From Monodelphis domestica (Eukaryota > Chordata > Mammalia > Didelphimorphia > Didelphidae): 64,000 nt of DNA. Below, piece after piece: positions 51,750-63,424 of the stretch. The position numbers and the translations under genes are program-made. The notes beneath the pieces are model-generated. The model had not been told where the DNA came from. It saw only the letters and a list, made by a program, of their open reading frames with translations, and searched no databases. Position 1 is the first letter of the stretch; each line of letters begins with the position of its first letter. The stretch lies in the NCBI RefSeq assembly GCF_027887165.1, contig NC_077227.1, positions 350,653,207-350,717,206 of the forward strand. Reading direction: 5' to 3'.

Positions 51750-52925
51750 GCCTAGCACAGTCGGGGTAGTTAAGTCTCCACTTAAGAAATACTTGATTAA
51801 TTTTTTGTAAGAGATTTGGGAGTTCCGTTTTCCTCTACAACTCCTAGGGCAAGCACTATTGTCTTCCTAGTCCTTCCCTAGGTGTTCAGGGAAGATGAGC
51901 ACGTGTGGCGTGAGGGCTTACTGAGCCCTTTTCAGGTTTGGTTTCCTTCTTTGGTATCCACCTGCCACTGGGCTCTTACCTGTAACTACAAGAAGCTATA
52001 GCATGATTGGCAGCCACACCTTGCTAAAGCTGTCTAGATCAGGTTGTGGGTAACTGACAGGCTTCACACCTGTGGCTGAGTTAGGGGGTTGTGTTTATTT
52101 GCCTCAGTGGAAGGGACTGATGAGAACTGTTTGTACCAAAAGCCATGAAGGTGGCTAAAACAGATGCTGTGGACCCCAGAGACCTTGGTCAGGCATTGAA
52201 GATGCCAGAGTCATCCATTTCATCCAGAGCCATCACCAGCTTGACTTTTAAATTGCCACTGGCTTCACGTGACTGGAAGAGAGAATGAGACCAACATTTT
52301 CCACACCTCTGCCTCTATTAAATGCAATTTATGCATGAATCAGGATAATAGCTTCAAAGTAAAGGATAAAAGACTACATAAATATCAAGCAGAAGCAGAT
52401 AGATCCTTATTTTGCAAAATCATAAGAGTCAATAGGGCTATCTAGATCTTAATTTTGCATATGGGGGTGCTCATAGTAAGTGAGGGGTCCACAATCACCC
52501 AGTAATATGCAACATAAGAGCAGAATAAGTAGTAAAATAAACAAAACCTATTTTAGGCAAAAAATGCAACATATTTTTGATATATTCTTTGGCATTGATT
52601 AAGTAATGATAGTTTCATTAATACTCTGCCAAAGTTTGCCTTGGCCCTTTGACCCTTTGGCCCTAGGGGTATCACAAGGTTCTCTGTGACTGAAAACAAA
52701 GTTGCTGTAAAATAGCTTTGAATTCTATGTAGGGACAATACCCCCAAATAGGACAAAGTGCCCAGAAGCTTACCATAGGTTACTTTGGGCCCTGGCAGAA
52801 GTTAATTCTTATTGATGCCTTAATTTTAAGAGTTGTTCATCCCTGGAACCATCTTCCTAATTAGGTAGTTAGTGAGCTTCCTATCCTTGCTGGTATTTGG
52901 CATTTAATTAAGGAGCTTCTGTTAC
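51750..52925. other. Region upstream of RUFY1 with nothing recognised
   Basis: Unique-looking sequence with no supported gene, RNA or confident repeat. Open frames are short and featureless. Confidence 0.45.
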
Positions 52926-52929
52926 AGGT

Positions 52930-53290
52930 ACCATGCTAAGAGCTGGAGATACACAGAAGGGCAAAAACATTGGCCCTTTCCTCAAAGAGCTTACATTTCC
53001 ATGGAGAAGTCAACATGCAAATAACAGTAGGAGCAAGATGTATACAGAGTTGTTGGAAGGCAATCTGAGATGGAAAGGCAACAAATGGGTGGGGGTGTGT
53101 CAAGAAAGGCCTTCTGCAGTTTGGGGAATTTGAGCAGAATCTTGAATTAAGTCAGAGTGACTAAGAAATAAGAATGAAAGGAGTAAAGAGTTCCAGGCAT
53201 GGGGGACAGTCACTGTTTCTTCTGTAAACCTTCTTCCAGGTAGAGGATTTCCAAAATAAATGGGAGATACCATCTAAAGGGCAAGAATTC
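52930..53290 (-). mobile_element. L2 LINE 3' fragment, antisense
   Basis: Reversed L2 end: ccatgctaagagctggagat, tttcctcaaagagcttacat, agtcaacatgcaaataacag, gagttccaggcatgggggac. Confidence 0.65.
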
Positions 53291-53429
53291 TGTGACCTTG
53301 TGAGAAGTAGTTCTACAGAGGGGCTCTCTTTACCATTCATACTATATGTTGATTACTTTGTTTCTTTATACCAATCTTTAAGAAATAAAAAGGCCAAGTC
53401 CAGTTTTTACTCTAACTCTTATTCTCAGG

Positions 53430-53670
53430 GGCCAGCTAGGTGGTACAGTGGATAGGGCTCCCAGTCTGGAGTTCAAATGTAGCCCCAGACACTTACTAGC
53501 TGTATGACCCTGGGTAAGTCACAACCCTATTTGTCTGAGTTTCCTCATTTATAAAATGAATTAGAGAAGGAAATGTCAAACCATTCCAGTATCTTTGCCA
53601 AGAAAACACTAAATGGAGTCACAAAAAATTGGACATACCTGAAAAGAAACTGAACAACTTATCCTTAAAC
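53430..53670 (+). mobile_element. CORE-SINE (tRNA head, long tail type)
   Basis: Sense: gggccagctaggtggtacag, tggatagggctcccagtctg, ctgtatgaccctgggtaagt, ggaaatgtcaaaccattcca, tctttgccaagaaaacacta. Confidence 0.75.
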
Positions 53671-54786
53671 TTTATTGGTCTCCGAACTTTAGTAGACCCA
53701 GTGGCCCTTACTCTACATATTCTTCCTGACTACAATTTCCCCCATTGTTTCTTGTTACCACAAAAGTCAATTTCCCTTTCACACCACTTCCAACCCGGGA
53801 AAGAAGAAGGAATGGGCAGAAGGTACTGTTTTAGCTTAGTTTGGAAACTAATAAAGGATATCATGACATTTTAATGAGTGGCAAAAAACAGGTAAGAACA
53901 TCACTGTAAAATGAAGGAGTTGGAATAATTATCTCTTAAGCCCTTTCCAGCTCTAAAACAATAATCCTTTAATCATCACATAAACAAGGTCAGAGGCCAG
54001 CCTTCTCATCACTGAAGATTCTTTTCCAGTGAATGACTGACAGCAGCACAAACCCTGAGGTTTGGGCGCCATCTTGTGGAATACAACTTCTGACCAGTTT
54101 CCAGCCGTCTTTCCCAAGCTGATTTGGATGTGACTTTCCAAGGCACAAAAAAAAAAAAGTATATGTGTGTGTGTTTGTGTAATTGGGATTGTGGATCTAG
54201 CTCTGGAAGTTACTTTAGAGAACATCTAGTCTTATGTCTTCCTTTTACATATAAGGAAATTGAAATGTAGGGAGATTTAAGTGAGAGGGTTTTTTCCTCT
54301 GTACCATGCTAGGGAAGGCTGGACCTTGGGAATAGGAATACTTTTGGGATAAAAGAGGATGTGAGGAAGCAAAATATAGGACAATGTCTCTTTTTATACC
54401 CCTAAATTGCTACTTTAAAAAAAAGCCATATATGTAATTTCATTTTAAATATTTTAGAGGGAAATATGTAAGCATCATTGATGATTTTGCCATGGAAAAT
54501 TTTATGGAAATTTCATTCACATCCAATGGGAACACTTAGATTTTGTATGAGTTTGAGAAACATGATTTTACTGGATTTAATTTACATATTACACTGTAGT
54601 ATGGAACACCAGGTAGCCCTTGTGGGAACCTGAAGGCCTAGAAAGTTACCAAGTGCTTGAAGCTGACCTCAGTTTTTATGTAAGGCTCTTTCTGTTATAT
54701 TCCACTGCCAATTTCCTACTGCTGTGGCCTCTGGAAATAATCATAGTCTGGTACTTCTGTACATTAGAAAAAAATCTGTTGAGATC

Positions 54787-55060
54787 CAATTAGGTGGAAC
54801 AGTAGATAGAGTGCTAGGTCTGAAATTGTGAAGATTTGAGTTCAAATTCAGCCTCAGATGCTTACTAGTTGTGTGAACCTGGGCAAGTCACTTAACCTTT
54901 GTTTGCCTCAGTTTCCTCATCTATAAAATTGGGATAATAGTACCTACCTTCTAGGGTTGTAAGGATCAAATAAATAGTAATCCTAAAGAATGTAGTCCAG
55001 TGCCTGGCACATAATCAGTGTTATAGAAATGTTAGCTCTTATTACTATAGAAAGAGGCAA
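54787..55060 (+). mobile_element. MIR-type SINE, near full length
   Basis: Sense: ggtggaacagtagatagagt head, gagttcaaattcagcctcag B-box region, gaacctgggcaagtcactta core, ctcagtttcctcatctataa, gtgcctggcacataatcagt 3' end shared with L2. Confidence 0.75.
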
Positions 55061-55364
55061 AACAAAATTGTGAGGCCCTGTGGGAAATAATATTGCACTT
55101 GCTTTCTCTAGAACAGAAAGAACAGTGGAACTTGGCTGTCCTAATTGGGATAGAGGGGATCAAAAGCCAGATAACAGTTGAAAAGAGGAGCTCTTTGCAG
55201 ATTCCCACTCCCTCTCTTTTGTTTTTTCCAATTCTTTTGAAGTGCTCTTACTCAGGTCACTGACACCTGCAGGCAGCATGACTTTTTGTGTGCCTGGAAT
55301 TGGGGAGCTGGTGGAAACACCACCTTCTTCACTTTTTCACTTTAGTCCTGGAGTCTGAGAGGAC

Positions 55365-55710
55365 TTCCTTCCTTCTTTCCTCCCTTCCTTCCTTCCTCCC
55401 TTCCTTCCTCCCTTCCTTCTTTCCTCCCTCCTCCCTCCCTCCCTCCTCTCTCCCTCCCTCCCTCCCTCTCTCCCTTCCTTCCTTCCTTCCTTCCTTCCTT
55501 CCTTCCTTCCTTCCTTCCTTCCTTCCTTCCTTCCTTCCTTCCTTCCTTCCTTCCTTCCTTCCTTCCTTCCTTTCTCCCTCCCTCCCTCCCTCCCTCCCTC
55601 CCTCCCTCCCTCCCTCCCTCCCTCCCTCCCTCCTTCCTTCCTTCCTTCCTTCCTTCCTTCCTTCCTTCCTTCCTTCCTTCCTTCCTTCCTTCCTTCCTTC
55701 CTTCCTTCTC
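55365..55710. repeat. CCTT/CCCT tetranucleotide tract, about 345 bp
   Basis: Long pure pyrimidine tract of alternating CCTT and CCCT blocks. The complementary strand is AAGG/AGGG. Open frames through it are artefacts. Confidence 0.97.
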
Positions 55711-55737
55711 TAAGCCAGAAGAGCCAGGACTCGGTAA

Positions 55738-55850
55738 GTGGGCTAAGTGACTTGACTTGGGTCACACATCTAGGAAGTATGTGAGGTCACTCCTAGGTTC
55801 TTCCAACTCCAGGCTTGGCACTCTATTCACTTTGCCACCTATACTTGAGT
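55738..55850 (-). repeat. Truncated marsupial tRNA-derived SINE
   Basis: Antisense: ctaagtgacttgacttgggt, cacacatctaggaagtatgt, ctctattcactttgccacct. It abuts the CCTT tract. Confidence 0.6.
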
Positions 55851-55889
55851 ATACAACCAAAAAACTTCATATAAGTGCAAATGCCATAT

Positions 55890-56490
55890 AGCTCACATTT
55901 GTATTCACTTTAAGGTTTACAACATACTTTCTTCCCACAAATTCTGTGAAGTGGATGATACAATTATTATTATTATTATTTTTCTAATATTATTTTCATG
56001 GTTACAGGATTCATGACCTCCCCCTGCTCATTCCTCCCCCTTCCTGGAGCTGACAAGCAGTTCCATTGGGTTATACATGTATCATTGTTCAAAACCCATT
56101 TCCATGTTATTCATATTTGGAGTAGAGTGATTCATCAAAACTCTAATCATATACCTATTGAACTACGTAATCAATCATATGTTTCTCTTCTGTGTTTTTG
56201 CTCCCACAGTTCTTTCTCTGGATGTGGATAGCTTCTTTCTTATAAGTCCCTCAGAATTGTCCTGGATCATTGCATTGCTGCTAGTAGAGAAGTCTATTAC
56301 ATTCGATTGTACCACAGTGTATCAGTCTCTGTGTACAATGTTCTCCTGGTTCTGCTCCTTTTGCTCTGCATCAATTCCTGGAGGTCGTTCTACTTCACAT
56401 GGAATTCCTCCAGTTTTTTTGATAAAAATCTTGATACAATTATTAGTCAGCCAGTTTTATAGACAAGGAAATTGGTAGCAATATCAGAAC
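55890..56490 (-). repeat. MIR-type element split by an L1 insertion
   Basis: Left part 55890-55969 (tcactttaaggtttacaaca, ctgtgaagtggatgat) and right part 56446-56490 (cagccagttttatagacaag) form one antisense copy. Confidence 0.55.
55970..56432 (-). mobile_element. L1 LINE 3' fragment, antisense, with 13-bp target duplication
   Basis: Contains gttacaggattcatgacctc, ccattgggttatacatgtat, ttctttctctggatgtggat, agtgtatcagtctctgtgta and gcatcaattcctggaggtcg. Direct repeats GATACAATTATTA flank it at 55957-55969 and 56433-56445. 5' truncated, as usual for L1. Confidence 0.8.
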
Positions 56491-56509
56491 CAGAATATTT
56501 GCAAGTGCA

Positions 56510-56705
56510 TATTGGTAGTGTGGTACAATGCAAAGAAGGTGGAATTGAAAGTCAAGGACTTGGGTTTTTGCTTTGCCCATCTTTAGGCCCAAGATTCCTC
56601 ATCTTTATAAGGGATTATGAGAGGGGTTGAACAATGAATATACTGTACCTAGGAAACTGTCTTAGGCTGATGAACTCTAAGATGTTTGCTAGCTGTAAGA
56701 ATCTA
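56510..56705 (+). repeat. MIR-type SINE fragment
   Basis: Sense: tagtgtggtacaatgcaaag, ggacttgggtttttgctttg, gattcctcatctttataagg. Confidence 0.5.
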
Positions 56706-56717
56706 TGAATAGTTAGA

Positions 56718-56845
56718 TCTGATCTCATACTTCCTAGCTGTGTGACCCTGGGCAAGCCACTTAACCCCAACTGTCTAGCCCTTATTGTGTTTCTGCAGTA
56801 ATCAATTGGTTCTAAGACAGAAGGGAAGGGTTTTAAAAAAAATTT
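56718..56845 (+). repeat. Truncated marsupial tRNA-derived SINE
   Basis: Sense 3' part: cttcctagctgtgtgaccct, gggcaagccacttaacccca, attggttctaagacagaagg and an A-rich end. Confidence 0.7.
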
Positions 56846-57257
56846 GTGAGTGGGCCTAGTAACTTTGCTTTCTTCAACTTTGAACTGAAACTTTGAAATA
56901 GTAGGCCAGTGGTCTGCGCTGAATTCATAGACATCAGTGTGACATGCTTCCCAAGTACCAACTCACTTTGTAGAAAGTTACTATACCAATTTGTCATGAG
57001 GCGAGAATAATCATGAAAAAAGTGCCAATCCCTATCCCACAATTCATTGTACAAGCAATTGTCATATATTTATGAACACAGCACTGGGCTAAGTGGTGGT
57101 GAAAAAAAGGCAAAAATGAAGTGCCTTCAAGGAGAGAAAGTTAGAAGTTTTGTTTCAGACATGTTGAATTCAAAATAGGTATCATTCCTGGAACTGTGAT
57201 TTCAGTGGTTAAAGGGATCTCTCAGGTGAGGAATTCCACCGCTAATAAAGATCATCG

Positions 57258-57275
57258 CTCTCTCTCTCTCTCTCT
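57258..57275. repeat. CT dinucleotide repeat
   Basis: Short CT run. Confidence 0.85.
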
Positions 57276-57424
57276 GCAGCTTTAGAGCCCTGAAGAACTG
57301 CCTCCAGAATGGAAGAGACAGCCTGTACAATGTCAGAAGTGGGACTTGGACTCAGGCATTCATTCCTAACTCTGAAGCCAGCTAGCTCTATCTGATAAAT
57401 GCTAGCTCTGCCTTTCAGGTATGA

Positions 57425-57560
57425 AATGCTGAAGGAAAATCCAGGTGGATACTTGATCTGGATCTGTAGGGTTAGAAGTCATCAGTTAGAGATGATAATT
57501 GAACCCATGGGACCGCCTTAGAGTATAGAGAGAGGAAAAAGGGCAGGGGGGCACTGAGGG
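57425..57560 (-). repeat. L2 LINE fragment, antisense
   Basis: Contains gagatgataattgaacccat and gagtatagagagaggaaaaa, the reversed L2 body (sense counterpart near 59160-59200). Confidence 0.55.
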
Positions 57561-57869
57561 AAAAAAAAGGACCCAGGATTTAAGATTGGGCTATATGCAT
57601 ACATAAGAGATTGGACCTAGAAGATAATCTAGGGAAAGAGTCTTAGGAGCAGTCAGAGATGAGAACTAAAAGGGAGCAGATTGCTTTCTCTTTCATGTCC
57701 ATTCTCTAATCTTCAATTTCTCCTTATCTACTGTTTCCTCCACTGCTGACTGCTGACTACAAACATGCCTATATCTCTCCATTCTTAAAAAACCTACTTG
57801 ACCTACTTGATCTGCTAGCCATCATTCTGTGTATCTTCTCCCTTTCTAGGATAAACTCTTTAAAAATTA

Positions 57870-58060
57870 AAAAAAAAATTTTGTTTTGTTCATTTTTGTA
57901 AGTGGGGAATCTTATAAAACCCAAACCTCCAAATATAAACCCAAATAAATAAGTGAAAAATTGTTTGCTTTCATATGCATTCTGACTCCAACAATTCTTT
58001 CTCTAGAGGTGGATAGCATTCTTTGTCATGAGACCCTCAGAATTGATCTTCTAGGATAAA
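57870..58060 (-). repeat. L1 LINE fragment, antisense
   Basis: Contains tttgctttcatatgcattct, gactccaacaattctttctc, tagaggtggatagcattctt, as in the 3' region of other L1 copies here. Confidence 0.55.
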
Positions 58061-58141
58061 TGCTTGAGAAAGACATCTATTCCTCCATTTTCTCTCTTTT
58101 TACTTGATTCCAAATCTTCTGAAATCCGCCTTCTGAATTCA

Positions 58142-58612
58142 TTATTATTATTTTATCTTTATTTAGAATATTTTTCCATGGTTACATGATGATTCACGAT
58201 CATCCCTCCCCTTCTCTCCCCTGTCCTGGAGCTGACAAGCAAGTCCACTGAGTTACACATGTATGCCATTCAAAATGTATTTCCGTGTTATTTATATTTG
58301 GAGTAGAGTGATCTTTTAACATCAAAACCTTAATCATGTCCCAATTGAACCATGTGGTCATTCCAGTACACGTGGAATTCCTCTAGTTCATTATTCCTTT
58401 GAGCACACTAGTATTCCATCACCAACAGATACCACAATTTGTTCAGCCATTCCCCAATTGATGGACACCCCCTCACTTTCCAATTTTTTTGCCATTATAG
58501 AGTGTGGCTATAAATATTTTTGTACAAGTTGTTTCCCTTATTACCTCTTTGGGGCACAAACTCAACAATGGTATGGCTGGGTCAAAGGATAGACATTCTT
58601 TTAAAGCCCTTT
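58142..58612 (-). mobile_element. L1 LINE 3' fragment, antisense
   Basis: Contains tttttccatggttacatgat, gagttacacatgtatgccat, acacgtggaattcctctagt, cattccccaattgatggaca, gtatggctgggtcaaaggat. Internally deleted relative to the 55970 copy. Confidence 0.7.
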
Positions 58613-58621
58613 GTGCATTAT

Positions 58622-58830
58622 TATTTTAAAAAAAAACACCTCTTACTTTCCATCTTAGAATCAATACTATATATTGGTTCCAATACAGAAAATCAATAAG
58701 AGCTAGGCAATGGGGATTAAGTTACTTGCCCAAGGTTACACAGCTAGGAATTGTCTGAGGTCAAATTTGAACCCATGGTCTCCTGTTTCCAAGTCTGGTG
58801 CTCTATCCATTGAGCCACCTCACTGCCATC
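58622..58830 (-). mobile_element. Marsupial tRNA-derived SINE, antisense
   Basis: Antisense: cctcttactttccatcttag, aagttacttgcccaaggtta, tttgaacccatggtctcctg, tctatccattgagccacctc. Confidence 0.8.
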
Positions 58831-58849
58831 CTAAATTCATTTTCAAAAT

Positions 58850-60215
58850 GAGACTTCTCTCTTCAAAGTCACCATTGACTCCTTAATTCCCAAACTATTG
58901 GCTTTCCCCTCTATTTTCATCTTTCTTGACCCTTCTGCAGCCTTTAAGCTCTTGATCACCCTTTTCTCTCAGATGCTCTCTTCCCTTTAGTTATTTATTG
59001 TGCTGTTCTTTTCTGGTTCTCCTTCTACCTGTCTAACTCCTCCTCAGTCTCCTTTGCTAGATCTTCGCCCAGGTTATACCCACTAAGTGTGGCCATTTCT
59101 TAAGGCTCTGTCCTAGGTCCTCTTCTCTTCTCTCTCTGTAATATTTCCATTGAGGATTTAGTCGGCTCACATGGGTTCAGTTATCATCTGGATAGGTGAT
59201 TTCCATATCTAGGAATATAGCCTAAATTATGTTATCTCTGGTTTTGCAAAACTACTTGCTTATTGGATATCTTGAATTGGAATGTAGACATCTTAGACTC
59301 AGTATGTTCAAATCAGAACTCACTATCTTTTCCCTTAAATCCTCCCCTTTCCCTTACTTTCCCATTTCTGTTGAGGACACCACAATTTTCTCAGTCACTG
59401 AGGCTCACAACCATGTTTTCATCCTTAATTCCTGACTCTTCCTCATTGCTCATATCTAATCTGCTGTCTAGTCCTGAGATTTCTATCTTTTTTAACATCT
59501 CCTATATCTCCCCTTCTCTCTACTCATTCAGTTGCTATGCATTGGCCCTTATTACTTCATACTTAGACTATTACAATAGCTTTCTGGTTGGTCTTCCTGC
59601 CCTCTTCCTCACACCAGTTTATCTTCTATTCACTTGTCAAATTGATCTTCTTAAAGTATGACTATGTCACTCCTTTACACAATAAATTCCAGTGGCTCCC
59701 TATTCCCTCCAGAATAAAACAGAAAATCTCCAGGCTTTCAAAGTCCTTTGAAATCTAGTCCCTTCCTATCTTTCACACCACTTTACAATGTCTTCCACTC
59801 CATATTGCAATGGATGCAATGACATTGGTTTTCTTGCTATTTCCTCCAATATCCTATTTCCTGACTCTCTGCCTTTTTATTGGCTTTCCTTCATGTGTGG
59901 AATGCTTTCCCTTTTCATCTCCCCCTCCTGACTTCCTACAAGGCTCAGCTCAAGTCCCATCTTTGGGAAAGAGGCCTTTCCTAATCCTCCCCAATGCCAA
60001 TGCCTTCCCTCTGAACTTACTTCACATTTACCCTCTCTAGATCTTGTACAGACATCCTTGTTTGCATGTCATCTTCCTCATTAGAATGTGAACTCCTTGA
60101 GGTCAGGGACTGTTTTGTGCCTTTTTCTTTTCTTTTCGTTTCTTTCTTTTTTTTAATCTAAGTGCTTAGCACAATTTTTGGCATTAAGGAAGCACTTAAA
60201 AAACACTTATTGATT
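58850..60215 (+). mobile_element. L2 LINE, sense, longest copy in the window
   Basis: About 1.37 kb in sense order: caaagtcaccattgactcct, ttctggttctccttctacct, gtatgttcaaatcagaactc, tacttagactattacaatag, ccagtggctccctattccct, gtgaactccttgaggtcagg, aagtgcttagcacaattttt. Several stops; the 132- and 76-residue open frames inside are relics. Confidence 0.75.
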
Positions 60216-60929
60216 TTGCTCTTTCCCATTTTCTTTTCTCCATTGCTTCTTGACTGACCCACTTACAAACATAGCTCCTGAGCCCTTATTGATAGTTTTC
60301 CTTGTCAACCATAAGGCATATTAGATAAAAACAAATATAGGAAATGAAGTAGCATAGAAAAAAAGTGTCAAGAAATATCCTCTCATGTTCATATGGGGTA
60401 TATTCTCCTTGGCGAGGAAGGGAAAATGAGGGACCAAGGAACATGTATGGCCATGAAATGTATAGGAGGGAACACACACCAGGAAACTTTGGCTAGACTT
60501 TCCTGAAGGATATCCATGTAGGGGATATATGATGCTAGGACACATGGCTAGCCAGAGCAATTCACACCTCGAATGCTGTGGGACTGCTTATATTCTTTGG
60601 TGATATAATAACATGGTTCTTGTGTTCTCTGCTGTTCATTTCATCTCTGCTCTCTATTAGGTGTGGCTCTGTCCTAGGCACGTAGTATTTGCTCGGCTTG
60701 TTGTCTCTGGTGGGTGATATGTCTTCGTTTCCTGTTCGTCATTACATTGTCTTAAGTGGGCATATTTCCACCACTTTCATGTCTCTTCCCTCTGTAATCC
60801 ATTTTCCCCACCGCTGTCAAAGTGATCTTCCTAAAGTGTAGATATGACCATGTCACTCTACTCAATAAACTTCAATGACAACTATTGCCCCCCCAAGATA
60901 AAATATAAGGCTCTCTATTTAACTTAAAA

Positions 60930-61128
60930 AACCCCAACAACTCTTACCTTCCATCTTAAAATTAAAACTGTTCATTGATTCTAAGGCAGAAGAGCGGTAA
61001 GGGCTAGGTAGTGGGGGTTAAGTGACTTGCCCAAGGTCACACAGCAAGGAAGTGTCTGAGGCTAAATTTGAACCCAGGACCTCCTATCTCTAGGTCTGAC
61101 TCTCAATCCATTGAACTACCCAGCTGCC
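60930..61128 (-). mobile_element. Marsupial tRNA-derived SINE, antisense
   Basis: Antisense: actcttaccttccatcttaa, aagagcggtaagggctaggt, aagtgacttgcccaaggtca, tttgaacccaggacctccta, ccattgaactacccagctgc. Confidence 0.85.
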
Positions 61129-61479
61129 CTCCTCTTTTTAACTTGTAGAGCCTTTACAGCCTGGCACCAATCCTCCTTTCCAAATTTATTATATATTACT
61201 CCCTTCCCTTCCTTCTAAGATCCATTCAAACTGACCTTCTTGCTATTCCCCACAAATGATATTCTTTCTGTTTCTGAACTTTTGCCCTGGCTCTCTCTCT
61301 CATACCTGGGATATACTTTCACTTCACTTCCACTTCTTAGAATCCCTTGTTCTGTCAAAGCTCTGATTAAAGTGTCACCTTTTACATACACGAAGCCTTT
61401 CCTGAAACTTTCAACTGCTAACACCAACCCTCTCCCACCCCCATTTTTTAAAACTTGTCTGCATTTTGTATATATCTAT

Positions 61480-61642
61480 TTTTCTTTTAAACCCTTATCT
61501 CCCATTTTAGCATCAGTACTAAAGCAGAAGAGCGGTAAGGCCTAAGCAATTGGAGTTAAGCAACTTGCCTAGCTAGGAAGTGTCTGAGGTCAAATTTGAA
61601 CCCAGGACTCCCCATGTCTAGGCTTGGCTCCCTAGTTGTCCC
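61480..61642 (-). mobile_element. Marsupial tRNA-derived SINE, antisense, deleted
   Basis: Antisense: taaacccttatctcccattt, aagagcggtaaggcctaagc, tttgaacccaggactcccca, ccctagttgtccctgt. The middle is shortened. Confidence 0.75.
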
Positions 61643-61740
61643 TGTACACACCTATTAATATACATGATAGAATGTAAAACAAGGATGCACCCTTAGAGCC
61701 TAGCATGGTACCTGGCACATAGTAAGTGCTTAGTAAATGA

Positions 61741-62427
61741 TTAGTGATCAGTTGGTCTCATGGTCACCAAATGTTTCTCTTCTAGCATCTGAGCTTAATT
61801 TTTTCTACTATCCACCAGGCTCTTGGCACCCATCTGCCAGGGTGCTATGGCTTGAAAACTTTTGGCTTATGGGAGCAGCTATTTTAGTTCATTGTTGACT
61901 AAAGCCATGGAACCACCACACTTATTAAGAGCAGCCAACAAAAGCCAAATTGTCCTAGACTAATGTTCAAGATATTCTTTTGACTTCCTGTATTTGGCTC
62001 TGATTCTAAGTCTGGTCCCAGGCAGTCATCCGAAAGGATTAGAAAGTCCCTTGTAACTCCAGTTTAAACTCTAATGGGAATTCTACGTCCTTAAAACCCA
62101 TGATAAGAGGAACTGTGTAGAGGCTGGGGTGATGAAGCTGTCTTTAATCTCATTCTTGCTCCCCTCCCTTCCCCATAATGGTAACAGATTAGATTGAGTA
62201 AGAACGTAAGAGGCAAAGAAGCCAAGGCCATTCTATCTATCCACATTCCTGGCCCACATTCTTTGAAAAATTTATGTCTATCTCCATCTCCCCCCACACC
62301 AAAAGCCAAACCTTGTTTTTGCAATGTATTTGGCCAATGACTTGCTTATTTCCTTACAAATAAAGGAACAGATTGTTACAATTATTTCTTTTATGGCCAT
62401 AGAGAATGCGAACTGGTTAGCCTAGTA
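61741..62427. other. Intergenic stretch with nothing recognised
   Basis: No supported gene or confident repeat between the L2 relic and the hAT-like element. Confidence 0.45.
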
Positions 62428-62906
62428 GAGTGATGTTGAACCTTTTAGAGACTGTGTGCCATGCCCTGCCCCCAGAGACTACATGCTGTACCCCACCTTC
62501 CCATTAAGTGCCAGGTGTGCCCTGCCTCCCCCCTTTCCCAACATAGGGGAAGAAGGAAGTGCTTCCATTGGGCTGCTGGACTGAGGGGTGGATGAAATGA
62601 GGAATGTCCTCAGCAAGTGTAGAGAGGAGGAGGGGAGTGGACCAAGCTCTCTGCTCCGCCCCCAGTTCTGCCAACTGTGAACCTCCCACCTTCCCCCTCC
62701 TGCTCCCATTGAGGGGTTGGGCAGGGGGGTGGGGGATGGAAAAATGTCTTTAGGAGTGGTGGAGAGGGGGAGGGAAGTAGCTCCGCCCAAGTCCCTTGAC
62801 TTTCTAGTAAAAAACTTTGGGGGTGTGGTGTGGAGAGGTATGTGTGCCTACCGAGAGTGCTCTATGTGCCATCTTTGGTATCCATGCAATAGATTTGCCA
62901 TCACTA
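62428..62906. mobile_element. hAT-like non-autonomous DNA transposon
   Basis: The 479-bp element has imperfect inverted ends (gagtgatgttgaaccttt at left; reversed right end tagtgatggcaaatctat). It is flanked by an 8-bp duplication, GCCTAGTA (62420-62427) and GCTTAGTA (62907-62914), one mismatch. An 8-bp duplication is typical of the hAT superfamily. The interior is GC-rich without a transposase; open frames inside have no domain. Confidence 0.6.
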
Positions 62907-63281
62907 GCTTAGTATAAAAGCTCTTTCAACTTCCTATCCTCATCTCACAATGCAGTTCTTCAAATATGCTTCAGGTTTTCTTGCCTCTAGTTTTTTGCTT
63001 ACTCCATTCTTTATGACTAGAAATCTCCTCATCCCTACCTCTTCCTTTTAAAACTTTCCTTTCACACATAAAAATGATATTTGCCGCTGTAGAAGGAACA
63101 GATGGAGTCCGACAAATTGAAACATACCATTCTTTGCTCTATTTCCTTCATGAATTTTTGTCTAGTGTAAGCAATATGTCTTCTTTCACAACATGGCAAA
63201 TATGGGGATATGTTTTATGTGATAAAATGGGTATAATCTATATCATATTCCCTGCCTTCTTGAGAGGGGTGAGAAAGAGAT

Positions 63282-63283
<2 letters not shown>

Positions 63284-63342
<59 letters not shown>

Positions 63343-63360
63343 CAGAGAGACAGAGAGAGA
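63284..63360. repeat. GA dinucleotide repeat
   Basis: About 77 bp of GA units with GACA interruptions toward the end. Confidence 0.95.
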
Positions 63361-63424
63361 ACATGCATTGCAAAATAAGAAGAAATTGTATTCTGGAAAG
63401 AATTAAACTTATTTTTAAAAAATC

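Larger units (their letters stand above)
60745..61740 (+). mobile_element. L2 LINE 3' fragment, sense, split by two SINEs
   Basis: Sense parts 60770-60925 (agtgatcttcctaaagtgta, gtcactctactcaataaact), 61130-61430 (gcctttacagcctggcacca, gaccttcttgctattcccca, acacgaagcctttcctgaaa) and 61668-61740 (gtacctggcacatagtaagt). SINEs interrupt at 60930-61130 and 61480-61640. Confidence 0.65.

Noticed and set aside
55288-55765. Open frames of about 140 residues on both strands (Leu/Pro/Ser or Arg/Lys/Glu/Gly)
   Set aside because: Artefact of the CCTT/CCCT tract.
59263-59661. 132-residue open frame
   Set aside because: Fragment of an L2 relic with stops on both sides, not a host gene.
62479-62917. Overlapping open frames up to 103 residues
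   Set aside because: They fall inside the GC-rich hAT-like element, and none resembles a transposase.
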